Shown here one piece after another: positions 48,055 to 56,530 of a DNA stretch of 64,000 bases. A program made the position numbers and the translations under genes. Source of the stretch: Colwellia psychrerythraea (GTDB lineage Bacteria > Pseudomonadota > Gammaproteobacteria > Enterobacterales > Alteromonadaceae); assembly GCF_000764225.1 (NCBI RefSeq), contig NZ_JQED01000003.1, positions 248,001 to 312,000 of the forward strand. The letters are read 5' to 3'. Under the pieces are notes generated by a model. It saw nothing but the letters and a program-made list of their open reading frames with translations, was not told the origin of the DNA and searched no databases. Within the stretch, counting starts at the first letter, position 1. Every line of letters begins with the position of its first letter.

Positions 48055-50082
48055 ATGAACAAGCAACAAGATTATGTTGATAACGAATATCTTAAAGCGT
48101 CCCTGTTATCATCATTTGGCTTCGATGGTTTTCGTCCTGGACAAGAGCAAACCATTACTCAGCTGCTTAATGGCCAATCAAGTTTGTCTATATTCCCAAC
48201 TGGCTCGGGCAAGTCGCTGTGTTATCAGTTAACTGCTGTACATTTACCGCACTTAACTTTAGTGGTATCGCCCTTATTAGCTTTAATGAAAGACCAATTG
48301 GAATTCCTTGCTAGTAAAGGCATTAGGGCGGCAAGTATTGATTCAACATTAAAAGGCAACGAAGCACAAACTGTTATGGCAGGAGTGCGCGATGGCGATA
48401 TTAAAGTCTTGATGGTATCAGTCGAACGCTTTAAGAATGAACGCTTCAGACAGTTTATTGAATCGGTACCCGTCTCAATGTTAGTGGTTGATGAAGCACA
48501 CTGTATTTCTGAATGGGGTCATAACTTTAGACCCGATTATTTAAAGTTACCAAGTTATTGCCAAGCACTGAATATTTCTTTGGTATTGTTACTTACCGCG
48601 ACGGCAACGCGCAAAGTAAAGCAAGATATGGCGACTAAGTTTGCTATTCAAGAAGAGCATATTGTGCAAACAGGCTTTTATCGTCCTAACCTTGATTTGA
48701 CCGTGTTACCTGTTAGTCAAGCGCATAAAAATAAACAACTTGAACAAGTCATTATGACGCAGCAGGGGGCTGGCATAGTTTACGTTACTTTGCAGCACTC
48801 GGCTGAAGCAGTGGCGCAATATTTAAAGCTGCAGGGTATTAATGCTTGTGCTTACCATGCTGGTTTTGACAGCAATACTCGCAGTCAAATTCAGCAAGAT
48901 TTTATGGCTGGGAACATACAGGTAATTGTCGCGACCATTGCCTTTGGCATGGGGATTGACAAAAGTGACATACGTTTTGTTATTCATTATGACTTACCAA
49001 AATCAATAGAAAATTATAGTCAAGAAATTGGACGGGCAGGGCGTGATGGCAAGCCGTCACAGTGTTTTACCTTAGCAAACCTTGATGGTTTAAATACCGT
49101 TGAAAACTTCGTCTATGGCGATACCCCAGAGTTTACTAGCATTGAAATGCTATTAGATATGATAAAGTCTGAAGTTATAACAAGCGCACATAACAGCACA
49201 GCTGAAGGAAAATGGGAGTTACAAATATTACAGCTATCGAATGCCGTTAATATTAAACAATTACCGCTAAAAACGCTGTTAGTGCAATTGGAGTTAGCTG
49301 GCGTGATTGAGCCGCTTTATGCTTATTTCGCTGATTTTAAAATTAAACTGTTACAGCCTAAAGCTGACATTGTTAATAGCTTTAATGAGCAGCGTAAAGA
49401 CTTCTTGCAAAGGATTTTTAATGCAACCGACTTTAAAAAAGTCTGGGGAAGTTTGAATTTTGATACCTTGTTGCAAGATAAAAGTATCGAGCGTAATCGC
49501 GTTATTGCTGCCCTTGAATATCTGCAAGAACAACAATTAATCGTGCTTGAAAGCAAAGGCATGACAGAGGTATTTAAAATCAACCTCAGTGAATTGGCTG
49601 ATCCTAGTTTATGTCAAACACTGAGTAACTATTTTAAAGCCAATGAAGAAAAAGAAATTAAGCGCATCGCGACCTTAGTACGTTTCTTCCAGCTTGACTC
49701 GTGTTTAACGGTAAATTTAGCGCGTTACTTTGATGATAATAGCTTCGATGACAATAGTTTTGATCCTGTTAGTAAGTTAAACACTACTGCACAATGCGGC
49801 CATTGTAGTGTTTGTCGCGGCAAAGTGGCAATGTTAGAGCATTCGCAAGCACAAATTCCATGGCCAAGTGATGACGCTTTAAAACAAGGTATGAGGGAGT
49901 TAGCTGAGCGACTGAATGGAAAAATAAATCAGTCATTGTCTATTGAAAGTTATTGCCGCTTTTTTGCTGGTTTGTCAGTACCATTGTTTGGCCGTAATAA
50001 AGTGAGACAATTATCTGGTTTTGCTTTATGTGAGCGGCAAAGATACCAAGCTATACGTGAAAAGCTAGCTAATTTGAAGTAG
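48055..50082 (+). CDS. RecQ-like DNA helicase
   Basis: A 675-residue superfamily-2 3'-5' helicase of the RecQ family. Motif I FPTGSGKSLCYQL (about 46-58), motif II DEAHCISEWGHNFRPDYLKL (about 149), LLLTATATRKV, AFGMGIDKSDIRFVIHYDLPKS and QEIGRAGRDG. The zinc site has Cys550, then Cys581, Cys584 and Cys587; the 30 residues between the first and second Cys are longer than the usual 16 or so and contain a DDNSF-DDNSF duplication (near 49732). No HRDC domain is obvious. It is a distinct RecQ paralogue rather than the classical recQ. It follows selO by 20 bases. Confidence 0.9.
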   Translation: MNKQQDYVDNEYLKASLLSSFGFDGFRPGQEQTITQLLNGQSSLSIFPTGSGKSLCYQLTAVHLPHLTLVVSPLLALMKDQLEFLASKGIRAASIDSTLKGNEAQTVMAGVRDGDIKVLMVSVERFKNERFRQFIESVPVSMLVVDEAHCISEWGHNFRPDYLKLPSYCQALNISLVLLLTATATRKVKQDMATKFAIQEEHIVQTGFYRPNLDLTVLPVSQAHKNKQLEQVIMTQQGAGIVYVTLQHSAEAVAQYLKLQGINACAYHAGFDSNTRSQIQQDFMAGNIQVIVATIAFGMGIDKSDIRFVIHYDLPKSIENYSQEIGRAGRDGKPSQCFTLANLDGLNTVENFVYGDTPEFTSIEMLLDMIKSEVITSAHNSTAEGKWELQILQLSNAVNIKQLPLKTLLVQLELAGVIEPLYAYFADFKIKLLQPKADIVNSFNEQRKDFLQRIFNATDFKKVWGSLNFDTLLQDKSIERNRVIAALEYLQEQQLIVLESKGMTEVFKINLSELADPSLCQTLSNYFKANEEKEIKRIATLVRFFQLDSCLTVNLARYFDDNSFDDNSFDPVSKLNTTAQCGHCSVCRGKVAMLEHSQAQIPWPSDDALKQGMRELAERLNGKINQSLSIESYCRFFAGLSVPLFGRNKVRQLSGFALCERQRYQAIREKLANLK

Positions 50083-50098
50083 GTGTAGGTGTGATAAG

Positions 50099-50153
50099 AG
50101 AAATAAGCTACAGCTAAACCCTAAAAGAGATAGCTGTAGCTTATTTCGTTTTT
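50099..50153 (+). terminator. Terminator after the RecQ-like gene
   Basis: GAAATAAGCTACAGCTA and TAGCTGTAGCTTATTTC form a perfect 17-bp stem with a 14-base loop, followed by GTTTTTA. It also separates the convergent hemerythrin gene. Confidence 0.85.
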
Positions 50154-50190
50154 ATCGACAGACACAGGTAGAGAGCTTACAAAGAAGATA

Positions 50191-50769
50191 TTAAACATCA
50201 AACTCGTCAGCACCTAATTCAATCAGATAATCTCGATACTTTGTATCTGATTCTTGAATATGATTTATTAACCAAAAAGTCAGTAAATTGGTGACTTGTT
50301 TTAGTGAATCATGACCTTCTACATTATAGATATCAACATACTCTTCGACTTTATCAATCATTGCTTGATGTTCTTCTTGATGTTCAGGCAAGTCAGGGTA
50401 GCCATAATCTTCCATCAATTTTTCTTCGCGTTTAAAGTGATACTTGGTATAACTGACTAACTCCTCTAAAGCTTCACGTTCAAATTCTTCACACTGAGCA
50501 TAAACGTATGCAATGCTAAATTGATTTAACAAGTGCAACAGTTTTTTATGGTCCTGATCGATATATTCAATACCGATACTGTATTCTTTGCTCCATTTTA
50601 TTTGTTTGATGTGTCTTTGCTTTATCAGTGGCATCATACACAATGCTGCGATTAATAGCCAAGGCGTTGGGTGAACAGGGTTGGTTAAAAAGCTGAGAAT
50701 AACCGCCAGTAATATGAGAACAGATATGATGATAAAGCTAACAGATTTAACACGATTACTAATAATCAC
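50191..50769 (-). CDS. Membrane-anchored hemerythrin-like protein, paralogue 1
   Basis: A 192-residue protein with two N-terminal membrane helices (about 10-28 and 33-48) and a C-terminal hemerythrin domain (about 60-188). Di-iron ligand motifs are intact: IDQDHKKLLHLLN, YTKYHFKREEKLME, HQEEHQAM and WLINHIQESDTKY. Bacterial hemerythrins bind oxygen or NO. The protein is closely similar in architecture and sequence to that at 63281-63847. An FNR/DNR-type box lies 89-102 bases upstream of the start, so expression is probably induced under low oxygen or NO. It stands alone. Confidence 0.88.
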   Translation of the reverse strand: MIISNRVKSVSFIIISVLILLAVILSFLTNPVHPTPWLLIAALCMMPLIKQRHIKQIKWSKEYSIGIEYIDQDHKKLLHLLNQFSIAYVYAQCEEFEREALEELVSYTKYHFKREEKLMEDYGYPDLPEHQEEHQAMIDKVEEYVDIYNVEGHDSLKQVTNLLTFWLINHIQESDTKYRDYLIELGADEFDV

Positions 50770-50857
50770 GAGGGTAACCTTATAAAGTGTAGGGAATTGA
50801 ATAGAGTCACTACTCTACTCTTTAATTGTGATACTTTGCACTTAACAGATGCTTTTA

Positions 50858-50871
50858 TTGATGTTAGTCAA
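50858..50871 (-). promoter_or_regulatory. FNR/DNR-type box upstream of hemerythrin 1
   Basis: TTGAT-GTTA-GTCAA, a perfect TTGAT-N4-RTCAA palindrome of the CRP/FNR superfamily. It is centred about 95 bases before the hemerythrin start codon. Confidence 0.65.
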
Positions 50872-51006
50872 ATTTACCATTTATTAATTTGGTTTTTCTC
50901 TGTTTGTTGATCTATCTCATTGTTTTATAATCGCTTTAAAGTTAGCGGTAAATTTTGATCAGACCATGATTTATCGCTAGTATGATTATTAACTTATGAC
51001 AACCAA

Positions 51007-51050
51007 ATCAGATATGATTAACTAGCCATAAAAATCTGATCAAGCTAGTT
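51007..51050 (+). promoter_or_regulatory. Interleaved inverted repeats before the EamA gene
   Basis: ATCAGAT (51007-51013) pairs with ATCTGAT (51034-51040), and AACTAGC (51020-51026) pairs with GCTAGTT (51044-51050). The order a-b-a'-b' would make a pseudoknot in RNA, or overlapping operator sites in DNA. Seven-base repeats can arise by chance in AT-rich DNA. Confidence 0.3.
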
Positions 51051-51144
51051 CACCCCAACATTAAATAAGATAGAATAGCGCCTGTTAATCAAGCTAACCG
51101 GTTTGGTATTACCTCACTTCCTCTATATTCGAGTAAAACAGACA

Positions 51145-52020
51145 ATGTTCATGACTATAAAAAATTCAATGCCAATGAGTGTTTGGTATATGTTGCTCTC
51201 GGCGTTAGGGTTTGCCTTAATGGCTGCTTGTGTAAAAGAAGTCAGCACCTTAGGTATTCCGGTACTTGAAATTGTTGCGGCAAGAGCGGTTGTGTCGGGC
51301 ATTATTAGTTACGCTGACATTAAACGTAAAAAAATCTCGATGTGGGGACATAATAAAGCACTCTTAATTGCACGTGGCACAGTTGGCTCATTTGCCTTGA
51401 TGTTTGTATATTATGCTGTCACAACGTTACCGTTGGCAGAAGCAACTGTATTGCAATATTTGCATCCTGTATTTACTGCCGTGTTGGCCGTTTTCTTTCT
51501 AAAAGAAACTATCCAGCGTTCAACGATCGCTTGTATTGTTGTTAGCCTACTTGGCTTATTCGTTATTATTCAGCCTAACCTACAGCTCGATACTGGGGTG
51601 CATTATCCGTGGGTGAGTATAACCTCCGGCATATTGGGAGCACTCGGTAGCGCCGTTGCTTATGTTATTATCAAGAAATTAACAAAAACAGATGACAGCT
51701 CTGTCATTATTTTTTACTTTCCTTTAGTCGCCTTTCCAGTTTCAATGATTATGTTGGGTAGTGACTTTGTGGTACCTAGTTTAGCTGCGACAGGTTTATT
51801 GATCTTGGTGGGTATATTCACTCAAGTAGGTCAAGTAGGATTAACCAAGGCACTCAATAGTGCAGACGCCAACAAAGCAACGGCGTATGCCTATGTGCAA
51901 GTTTTGTTTTCGGTCTTTATTGGTTGGGTTTACTTTAGCGAAGTACCCATGACTACAACTATCATAGGTGGTGGTTTGATCATGCTCGGTGCGCTAATAA
52001 ACGTCCTTTGGAAACGTTAG
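51145..52020 (+). CDS. EamA/DMT-family transporter
   Basis: A 291-residue inner-membrane protein with ten hydrophobic helices in two EamA repeats (about 10-145 and 160-290). Conserved segments are VLEIVAARAVVSG, YYAVTTLPLAEATVLQYLHPVFTAVLAVFFLKE and the C-terminal YAYVQVLFSVFIGWVYFSE. Members export or import small metabolites. I chose ATG 51145; an upstream TTG at 51103 adds polar residues before the first helix, next to a repeat end. The substrate is unknown. Its end is five bases from the convergent UbiA-family gene. Confidence 0.85.
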   Translation: MFMTIKNSMPMSVWYMLLSALGFALMAACVKEVSTLGIPVLEIVAARAVVSGIISYADIKRKKISMWGHNKALLIARGTVGSFALMFVYYAVTTLPLAEATVLQYLHPVFTAVLAVFFLKETIQRSTIACIVVSLLGLFVIIQPNLQLDTGVHYPWVSITSGILGALGSAVAYVIIKKLTKTDDSSVIIFYFPLVAFPVSMIMLGSDFVVPSLAATGLLILVGIFTQVGQVGLTKALNSADANKATAYAYVQVLFSVFIGWVYFSEVPMTTTIIGGGLIMLGALINVLWKR

Positions 52021-52025
52021 AGTTT

Positions 52026-52913
52026 TTAGCCAATCAGTATTGCTAGACCTAATAGAAATGGCGTGACTATGGTTGCTGCCACATTTGCGGCCAAATGTGG
52101 CGGATATTTCCCGATATTCTCTTTATGTCTAATCGCGCCACGCCATGCAAAAATAGAGAGAGGCATGGGAAGTAGTGCTATGTAACCTATCGTTGGTAGG
52201 ATGCCAGTAAAAACATATAATAAGATTAATAAATAAGTTAGCAACATAAATAGGCCATACACTTGGTTACTACGCTTAATACCAAAAGCTAAAGGGAAGG
52301 TATTACGCCCTACACTCGCATCAGCTTGCATATCAGGGTATTGATTTAATAAAAGTAGGTTATTGATTAGAAAAAATGGTATCAGCGATACGAGCCAAAC
52401 CAGCAATGAATAATCTAACGTCAAAACAATATGCGTACCAATCACCATTAAGAGTCCAAAGCCCAGGCCTGGGGATATTAAACATAAACGCGGCAATCGA
52501 TTTAACCATTGGGTATAAGTGACGATAATCACCAAGCCCACTAGGCCAATCGGCAGAATTGTCATGCCAATCGTGTTAATAAAATAAATACCAATAGCGA
52601 TGGTGATAAACAATGTTAACAAGCCAAGTAACAATACTAGTTTAGCGGCTTTAGGGTTATTAGGTAGTGCACCGCTACCACCACTAAAGGGGGTTTTTAT
52701 CGTTTTGAAATCCAATCCGCTTTTGAAGTCATGATACTCATTAAGCGTATTTACGCTGATATGAGCAGATATAGCACCAATGAAAATAAGAAAAAATACA
52801 ATTTTATCTATTGATGCTCCTGTAGCTATTGAGGTGCTTAGCCCCAAAAAAACACAGGCGAGTGTTAACACGAGAAAGGAAGGGCGCATTGTTTTTAATA
52901 CAGTATTTATCAT
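52026..52913 (-). CDS. UbiA-family prenyltransferase
   Basis: A 295-residue integral membrane protein with about eight or nine helices. The first Mg-diphosphate motif is NTLNEYHDFKSGLD (NxxxDxxxxxD type, about residue 56) and the second is NQYPDMQADASVGRNTFPLAFG (about 190). It should transfer a polyprenyl group to an aromatic or quinone precursor, like MenA or UbiA; which one cannot be decided. The adjacent upstream gene (4-base gap) encodes a small membrane protein and both probably form an operon close to the nir genes. A quinone-related role would fit respiration but is inference. Confidence 0.8.
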   Translation of the reverse strand: MINTVLKTMRPSFLVLTLACVFLGLSTSIATGASIDKIVFFLIFIGAISAHISVNTLNEYHDFKSGLDFKTIKTPFSGGSGALPNNPKAAKLVLLLGLLTLFITIAIGIYFINTIGMTILPIGLVGLVIIVTYTQWLNRLPRLCLISPGLGFGLLMVIGTHIVLTLDYSLLVWLVSLIPFFLINNLLLLNQYPDMQADASVGRNTFPLAFGIKRSNQVYGLFMLLTYLLILLYVFTGILPTIGYIALLPMPLSIFAWRGAIRHKENIGKYPPHLAANVAATIVTPFLLGLAILIG

Positions 52914-52917
52914 GATG

Positions 52918-53382
52918 TTATACCGATAAAATTGACGTAGGTTTAGTAGAGCATATTCGATAGCCGACTAAATATAATAACCCTGTAATTAGCCAAACAA
53001 TACCGACATATAAAATACTCTCGCTTATTTTTTCTGGGTGACGAAGCCAGAGTTGTAATGGCAATACACCACGAATAATGCAAAGTGTTGCTATGGTATA
53101 TATTGCATAGTTTACCAGTGGCAGTTTATCTAACAATATGCCGGTAAAACCCGCAGCTGATAAGGCATAGAGGCCTAACACAACAAAAATACCCGAGGCA
53201 AAGATAGTTCCTATAGGTGCTAAATAGGTGCCATTAATGGCTGACTCTACAATCAGTGGAGGAGCCATTTGAGCGGCATAACACTCTGGGCCCAAATAGA
53301 TACAAGATAAATGTGCAGCTGCTGTTCCCATGGCGATTAGGGCTGCTAGCACTAAAAATATAACGCCAACCTGTGGTTTCAC
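52918..53382 (-). CDS. Small membrane protein, unknown
   Basis: A 154-residue protein with four hydrophobic helices. A GTG start at 53382 is chosen because GGAG stands 5 bases upstream; a 14-codon longer frame from 53424 has a polar, unlikely leader. The first helix is followed by AHLSCIYLGPECYAAQMAPP, with two Cys that may form a disulfide or bind metal in the first loop. It is directly upstream of the UbiA-family gene. No family was recognised. Confidence 0.6.
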   Translation of the reverse strand: MKPQVGVIFLVLAALIAMGTAAAHLSCIYLGPECYAAQMAPPLIVESAINGTYLAPIGTIFASGIFVVLGLYALSAAGFTGILLDKLPLVNYAIYTIATLCIIRGVLPLQLWLRHPEKISESILYVGIVWLITGLLYLVGYRICSTKPTSILSV

Positions 53383-53537
53383 ATTAACTCCGTTTAAGTG
53401 AATAGCGCATTTTTTTGATGACAATCGAATTAATGCGGTGACAGTTTAACGACTAATTTACCTTAAACATCACAGAATTCAAACGGCTAAATTAGTTGAT
53501 AACTTGCTCGAAATTTATTAAAACATGCTAGCTAACA

Positions 53538-54413
53538 TTAGCCTGTGATCAATCGTGCATGATTAGGGTTAGTGGATTGCGGTAAATACAATGAAATTTC
53601 CTTATGGGCTTGGCGAAAGGCCTTGCCTAGATGAGGTTTTAGTGCTTTTTTTACTGGCTTTACATCAACTTCTTTGATTACGCAAAATAAGGCTAAAGCA
53701 TACACCGTTTCTAACTCAGGCAGCGCTGGTTGTCGGTTGAGGTTTCGATTGTTGCACGAGCCACAACCGCCTTTAAATTGATAGGCAGTATTTGCAAAAA
53801 TCACCCCAAAGCCCATAAAACAGGCAACCAAATCTATTGTCTGCGGTAATACTTCTTCGCCGCCAGGAGGCAGTATGCCATGCTGGTTAACTAAAATACC
53901 TGCCTGTACTTGCACTAAATAGGCAATTAAATCTTGCGGTTGATTAAGCTGACTTGGATGAAAAGCAATATCTATTGTAGGTTCTGCTTGTATTGACGAT
54001 GGCATTGAAGGTGCTAGCGTTTCACCCTCCATTTTATATCTGATAGTCGAATTTGTATCAGAGCTCGCCTGCGCATTGGCTACAGTGCTTACCTTTGCAG
54101 TTTCACCGCGCAATCTTGATTTAACAGATAACTGTGGCATCGCTTTTTGCATAAAACTCTCGGCAGGCACAAGGTGTAATGGCCATGATGTCATGCCAGT
54201 GTAATTGAGGGTATTAGAAAAAATCTTATCAGCCATTTCTTCTACGCTGCTGGCACTCCCGGGATAAAACGAATTATTGGGTAATATTAATTCACTTTTT
54301 TCTTTGAAAAACTCGCCATCAAGTTGCTCTACGCACCAGGCAAAGGTATCAAAAATCCATTCTTTGCTTGTTTCATCAATGATAGGTCTTGTTTTAAAAA
54401 AAGTGGATAACAT
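53538..54413 (-). CDS. Conserved hypothetical protein with CGSC motif
   Basis: A 291-residue protein without signal or membrane segments. A first part (about 1-75) has TSKEWIFDTFAWCVEQLDGEFF; a variable Ser/Ala-rich middle (about 95-145) looks disordered; the C-terminal part (about 148-285) has VACFMGFGVIFANTAYQFKGGCGSCNNRNLNRQPALPE. The Cys pair could bind metal. I recall similar hypothetical proteins in marine gammaproteobacteria but no function. It lies after the nirN terminator, so it is not part of the nir transcript. Confidence 0.6.
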   Translation of the reverse strand: MLSTFFKTRPIIDETSKEWIFDTFAWCVEQLDGEFFKEKSELILPNNSFYPGSASSVEEMADKIFSNTLNYTGMTSWPLHLVPAESFMQKAMPQLSVKSRLRGETAKVSTVANAQASSDTNSTIRYKMEGETLAPSMPSSIQAEPTIDIAFHPSQLNQPQDLIAYLVQVQAGILVNQHGILPPGGEEVLPQTIDLVACFMGFGVIFANTAYQFKGGCGSCNNRNLNRQPALPELETVYALALFCVIKEVDVKPVKKALKPHLGKAFRQAHKEISLYLPQSTNPNHARLITG

Positions 54414-54611
54414 TAATGGCTGGCCTTTTTATGATTTAGTGGTGTTTAAGAGGTTTTTAGTGATCGTTTATTTGTTCATGATGACTAAGCTTTACTATTT
54501 ATAAGGATTAGTTAAATAAGAACCAGCCATGAGTAAACTAATTTCAATATAGTAACAATATCTCCAGTAACTTTACACACTAGATCCTTTATCGGAAAAG
54601 ACTTTGACAGG

Positions 54612-54647
54612 TAAAAAAAAGCCTGTGACGTATAACGTTACAGGCTG
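54612..54647 (-). terminator. Terminator at the end of the nir cluster
   Basis: AGCCTGT (54620-54626) and ACAGGCT (54640-54646) with an inner ACGT/ACGT pairing. On the minus strand the stem is followed by eight T. It lies about 35 bases after the nirN stop. Confidence 0.85.
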
Positions 54648-54680
54648 TTAACTAGCGAGTTACTTATGAACTAGGCACTA

Positions 54681-56300
54681 TTAATGACTTGTACCGCGTT
54701 CATAATTAATTTTGTTGTACACATTGTATTTGCCTGACGGTTTCTTCATTGGCATTCGTTTTACTATGTCCAATGTCTCAGCATCGTAGACGATCAGTTC
54801 ACCTTCCATATCCCATACGCTTAACAATACGAATTTACCATCTTTGGTAAACTCAACATGAGCGGCATTTTTACCCGGAGATGGTGATAAGGTTTTCACT
54901 ATTTTCAATGTGCTCTTATCAATAACATGCACTTTGTCGTTATTTGGGCCAAAGAAAACATCAGTCCATGCATAACGTGACTTGCTGTGACTACGCATAA
55001 AGAAACCAGGGCCTTCGGTCTTAATTTCTTTAATGATGTTCCAGTTTTCCATATCAATAACAGTAATTTTACCTTCTTTGATATTAGGGGAGGCAAACAC
55101 TTCTTTATCTTGATAATTCCAGGTGATGCCAGAGCCTAAATGCGGCATGCCAGTTAAGCCAATCGAGGCTATTTTCTTTTTAGTGTCTAGGTTGATCACT
55201 TGACCATTGTGGCTGTTACGTGCAGTACCAATTAAATTGATATAATCAGGGTCGAAGAAAAAGTCATTCAAGTAATCATCGGTTTTAATGCGACGAACGG
55301 GAAATTGCTCATCTTCTTTAGATAAGTCGGCCTGCCAACCTTCCGCTTTCGCTTCTACTCTATAGTCATGCGCCCAACCTTTATAAACTTCAACGCCACC
55401 TGCATCACTGTAAGGAATTTCCCATACTTCTTTTACATCTTTTAAGGCGACAATAAAGCTATGACGAGGTGGTGCATTATAAACGGCACTAACGCGTGAA
55501 CTGTTACCATCGCTGTCTTTAGCATCAATCACTTTTAATGGTGATAAGTCAGAAGTATTGAGTATCACAACATTATTAGGCAGGTAGTTGCCAACAATTA
55601 AGTACTTTCCGTTACTTGAGATAGCGATATTTCGGGTATTAATGGCTGCGCGCACTTCACTGACGGTTTTGCGGTTGTATATGTCGTATTTACTGATCCA
55701 GCCATCACGTGAGGCAAAAAAAACAAAACGACCATCAGGTGAGTATTTAGGTCCACCGTGTAAAGCGAAACGGGTTTTAAAGCGATCTAAGCGCTCAAAA
55801 GTATCACCGTTTAATAAGCTCGCGCTGTGATCACCTAATTCAACCACGATAAATAAATTCATTAAGTCAGCATCAAATTGTGCTTCATTAGGCAGTTTAC
55901 TTTGATCAAAGTGCTGTACTTTTGACGCACTAATATCAGAAGCCGTCCATTTTAAAGAGGCCTTTGAAGGCGTATAAATATAATTTGCTAAGCTGGCAAT
56001 CTCAGACTCAGTTAACGTTTTATTGAAAGCTGGCATTTGGGTAGCAGCACGACCAGTATTGATAACCTTAATCGCTTTATTTTTGCGAAAGCGAGCAAGG
56101 TTTTCTGGTAATAGGGCCGGCCCCATAGCACCTAATCTATCTACACCATGACAGCTTTGACAATTGTCTTGATAAAGTTTTTTTGCCGCCACTATTTCAG
56201 TGGCTGACATAGTTGTCTTTTTTGTAGGTGCCGTATTGCCAGCAAAAGAACTGCACAGGAGTACGGCAGAAATAGACAGTAAAAAAGGGAGTTTAGTCAT
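54681..56300 (-). CDS. nirN: Heme d1 dehydrogenase NirN (cytochrome cd1-like)
   Basis: A 539-residue periplasmic protein: signal peptide (about 1-24), cytochrome c domain with CQSCH (47-51) and Met89, then an eight-bladed d1-type propeller (about 145-539). His181 in RFALHGGPKYSPDGR matches the axial heme d1 ligand of NirS (His182 in Pseudomonas). The two NirS distal-pocket histidines, in ASHEHPEFIV and FLHDGG, are replaced here by Pro in APPRHSFIV (about 277) and Asn345 in YLNDFF, so nitrite reduction is unlikely. AAHVEFTKDG (His481) is shared with NirF (VLHMEFTPRG). NirN forms the last double bond of heme d1. Position after nirE agrees. A longer frame to 56414 lacks a signal; ATG 56300 with AGGT upstream is preferred. 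Confidence 0.75.
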   Translation of the reverse strand: MTKLPFLLSISAVLLCSSFAGNTAPTKKTTMSATEIVAAKKLYQDNCQSCHGVDRLGAMGPALLPENLARFRKNKAIKVINTGRAATQMPAFNKTLTESEIASLANYIYTPSKASLKWTASDISASKVQHFDQSKLPNEAQFDADLMNLFIVVELGDHSASLLNGDTFERLDRFKTRFALHGGPKYSPDGRFVFFASRDGWISKYDIYNRKTVSEVRAAINTRNIAISSNGKYLIVGNYLPNNVVILNTSDLSPLKVIDAKDSDGNSSRVSAVYNAPPRHSFIVALKDVKEVWEIPYSDAGGVEVYKGWAHDYRVEAKAEGWQADLSKEDEQFPVRRIKTDDYLNDFFFDPDYINLIGTARNSHNGQVINLDTKKKIASIGLTGMPHLGSGITWNYQDKEVFASPNIKEGKITVIDMENWNIIKEIKTEGPGFFMRSHSKSRYAWTDVFFGPNNDKVHVIDKSTLKIVKTLSPSPGKNAAHVEFTKDGKFVLLSVWDMEGELIVYDAETLDIVKRMPMKKPSGKYNVYNKINYERGTSH

Positions 56301-56530
56301 GGGGTAACCTTTTGTATTCAGATATTTAGTCGTCAGCCTCACAATGCATATAATGAGGCACCAATACTCGAGCAATGTTTGAAAGACAATATCGACGAGG
56401 AAATTTTCCTGCATTATCTAATAAGATACTTCCTGTACCGTGTTTATTGTCTAATAAATAGCATCCATACCACGTTCGAGCGATAACCTCTGAAATGACG
56501 ACTGTTAGCTGGCAGTATCGTTAGTTGTGC

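Larger units (their letters stand above)
50770..51144. other. 375-base divergent region, hemerythrin 1 to EamA transporter
   Basis: Besides the FNR-type box it contains interleaved inverted repeats at 51007-51050 and, at about 51090-51107, a lone TTGGTAT-type repeat end (CCGGTTTGGTATTACC). No gene is seen. Confidence 0.45.

Noticed and set aside
54681-56300. Calling this gene nirS (nitrite reductase)
   Set aside because: The cd1 architecture fits, but both distal-pocket histidines of NirS are absent and gene order places it at the nirN position.
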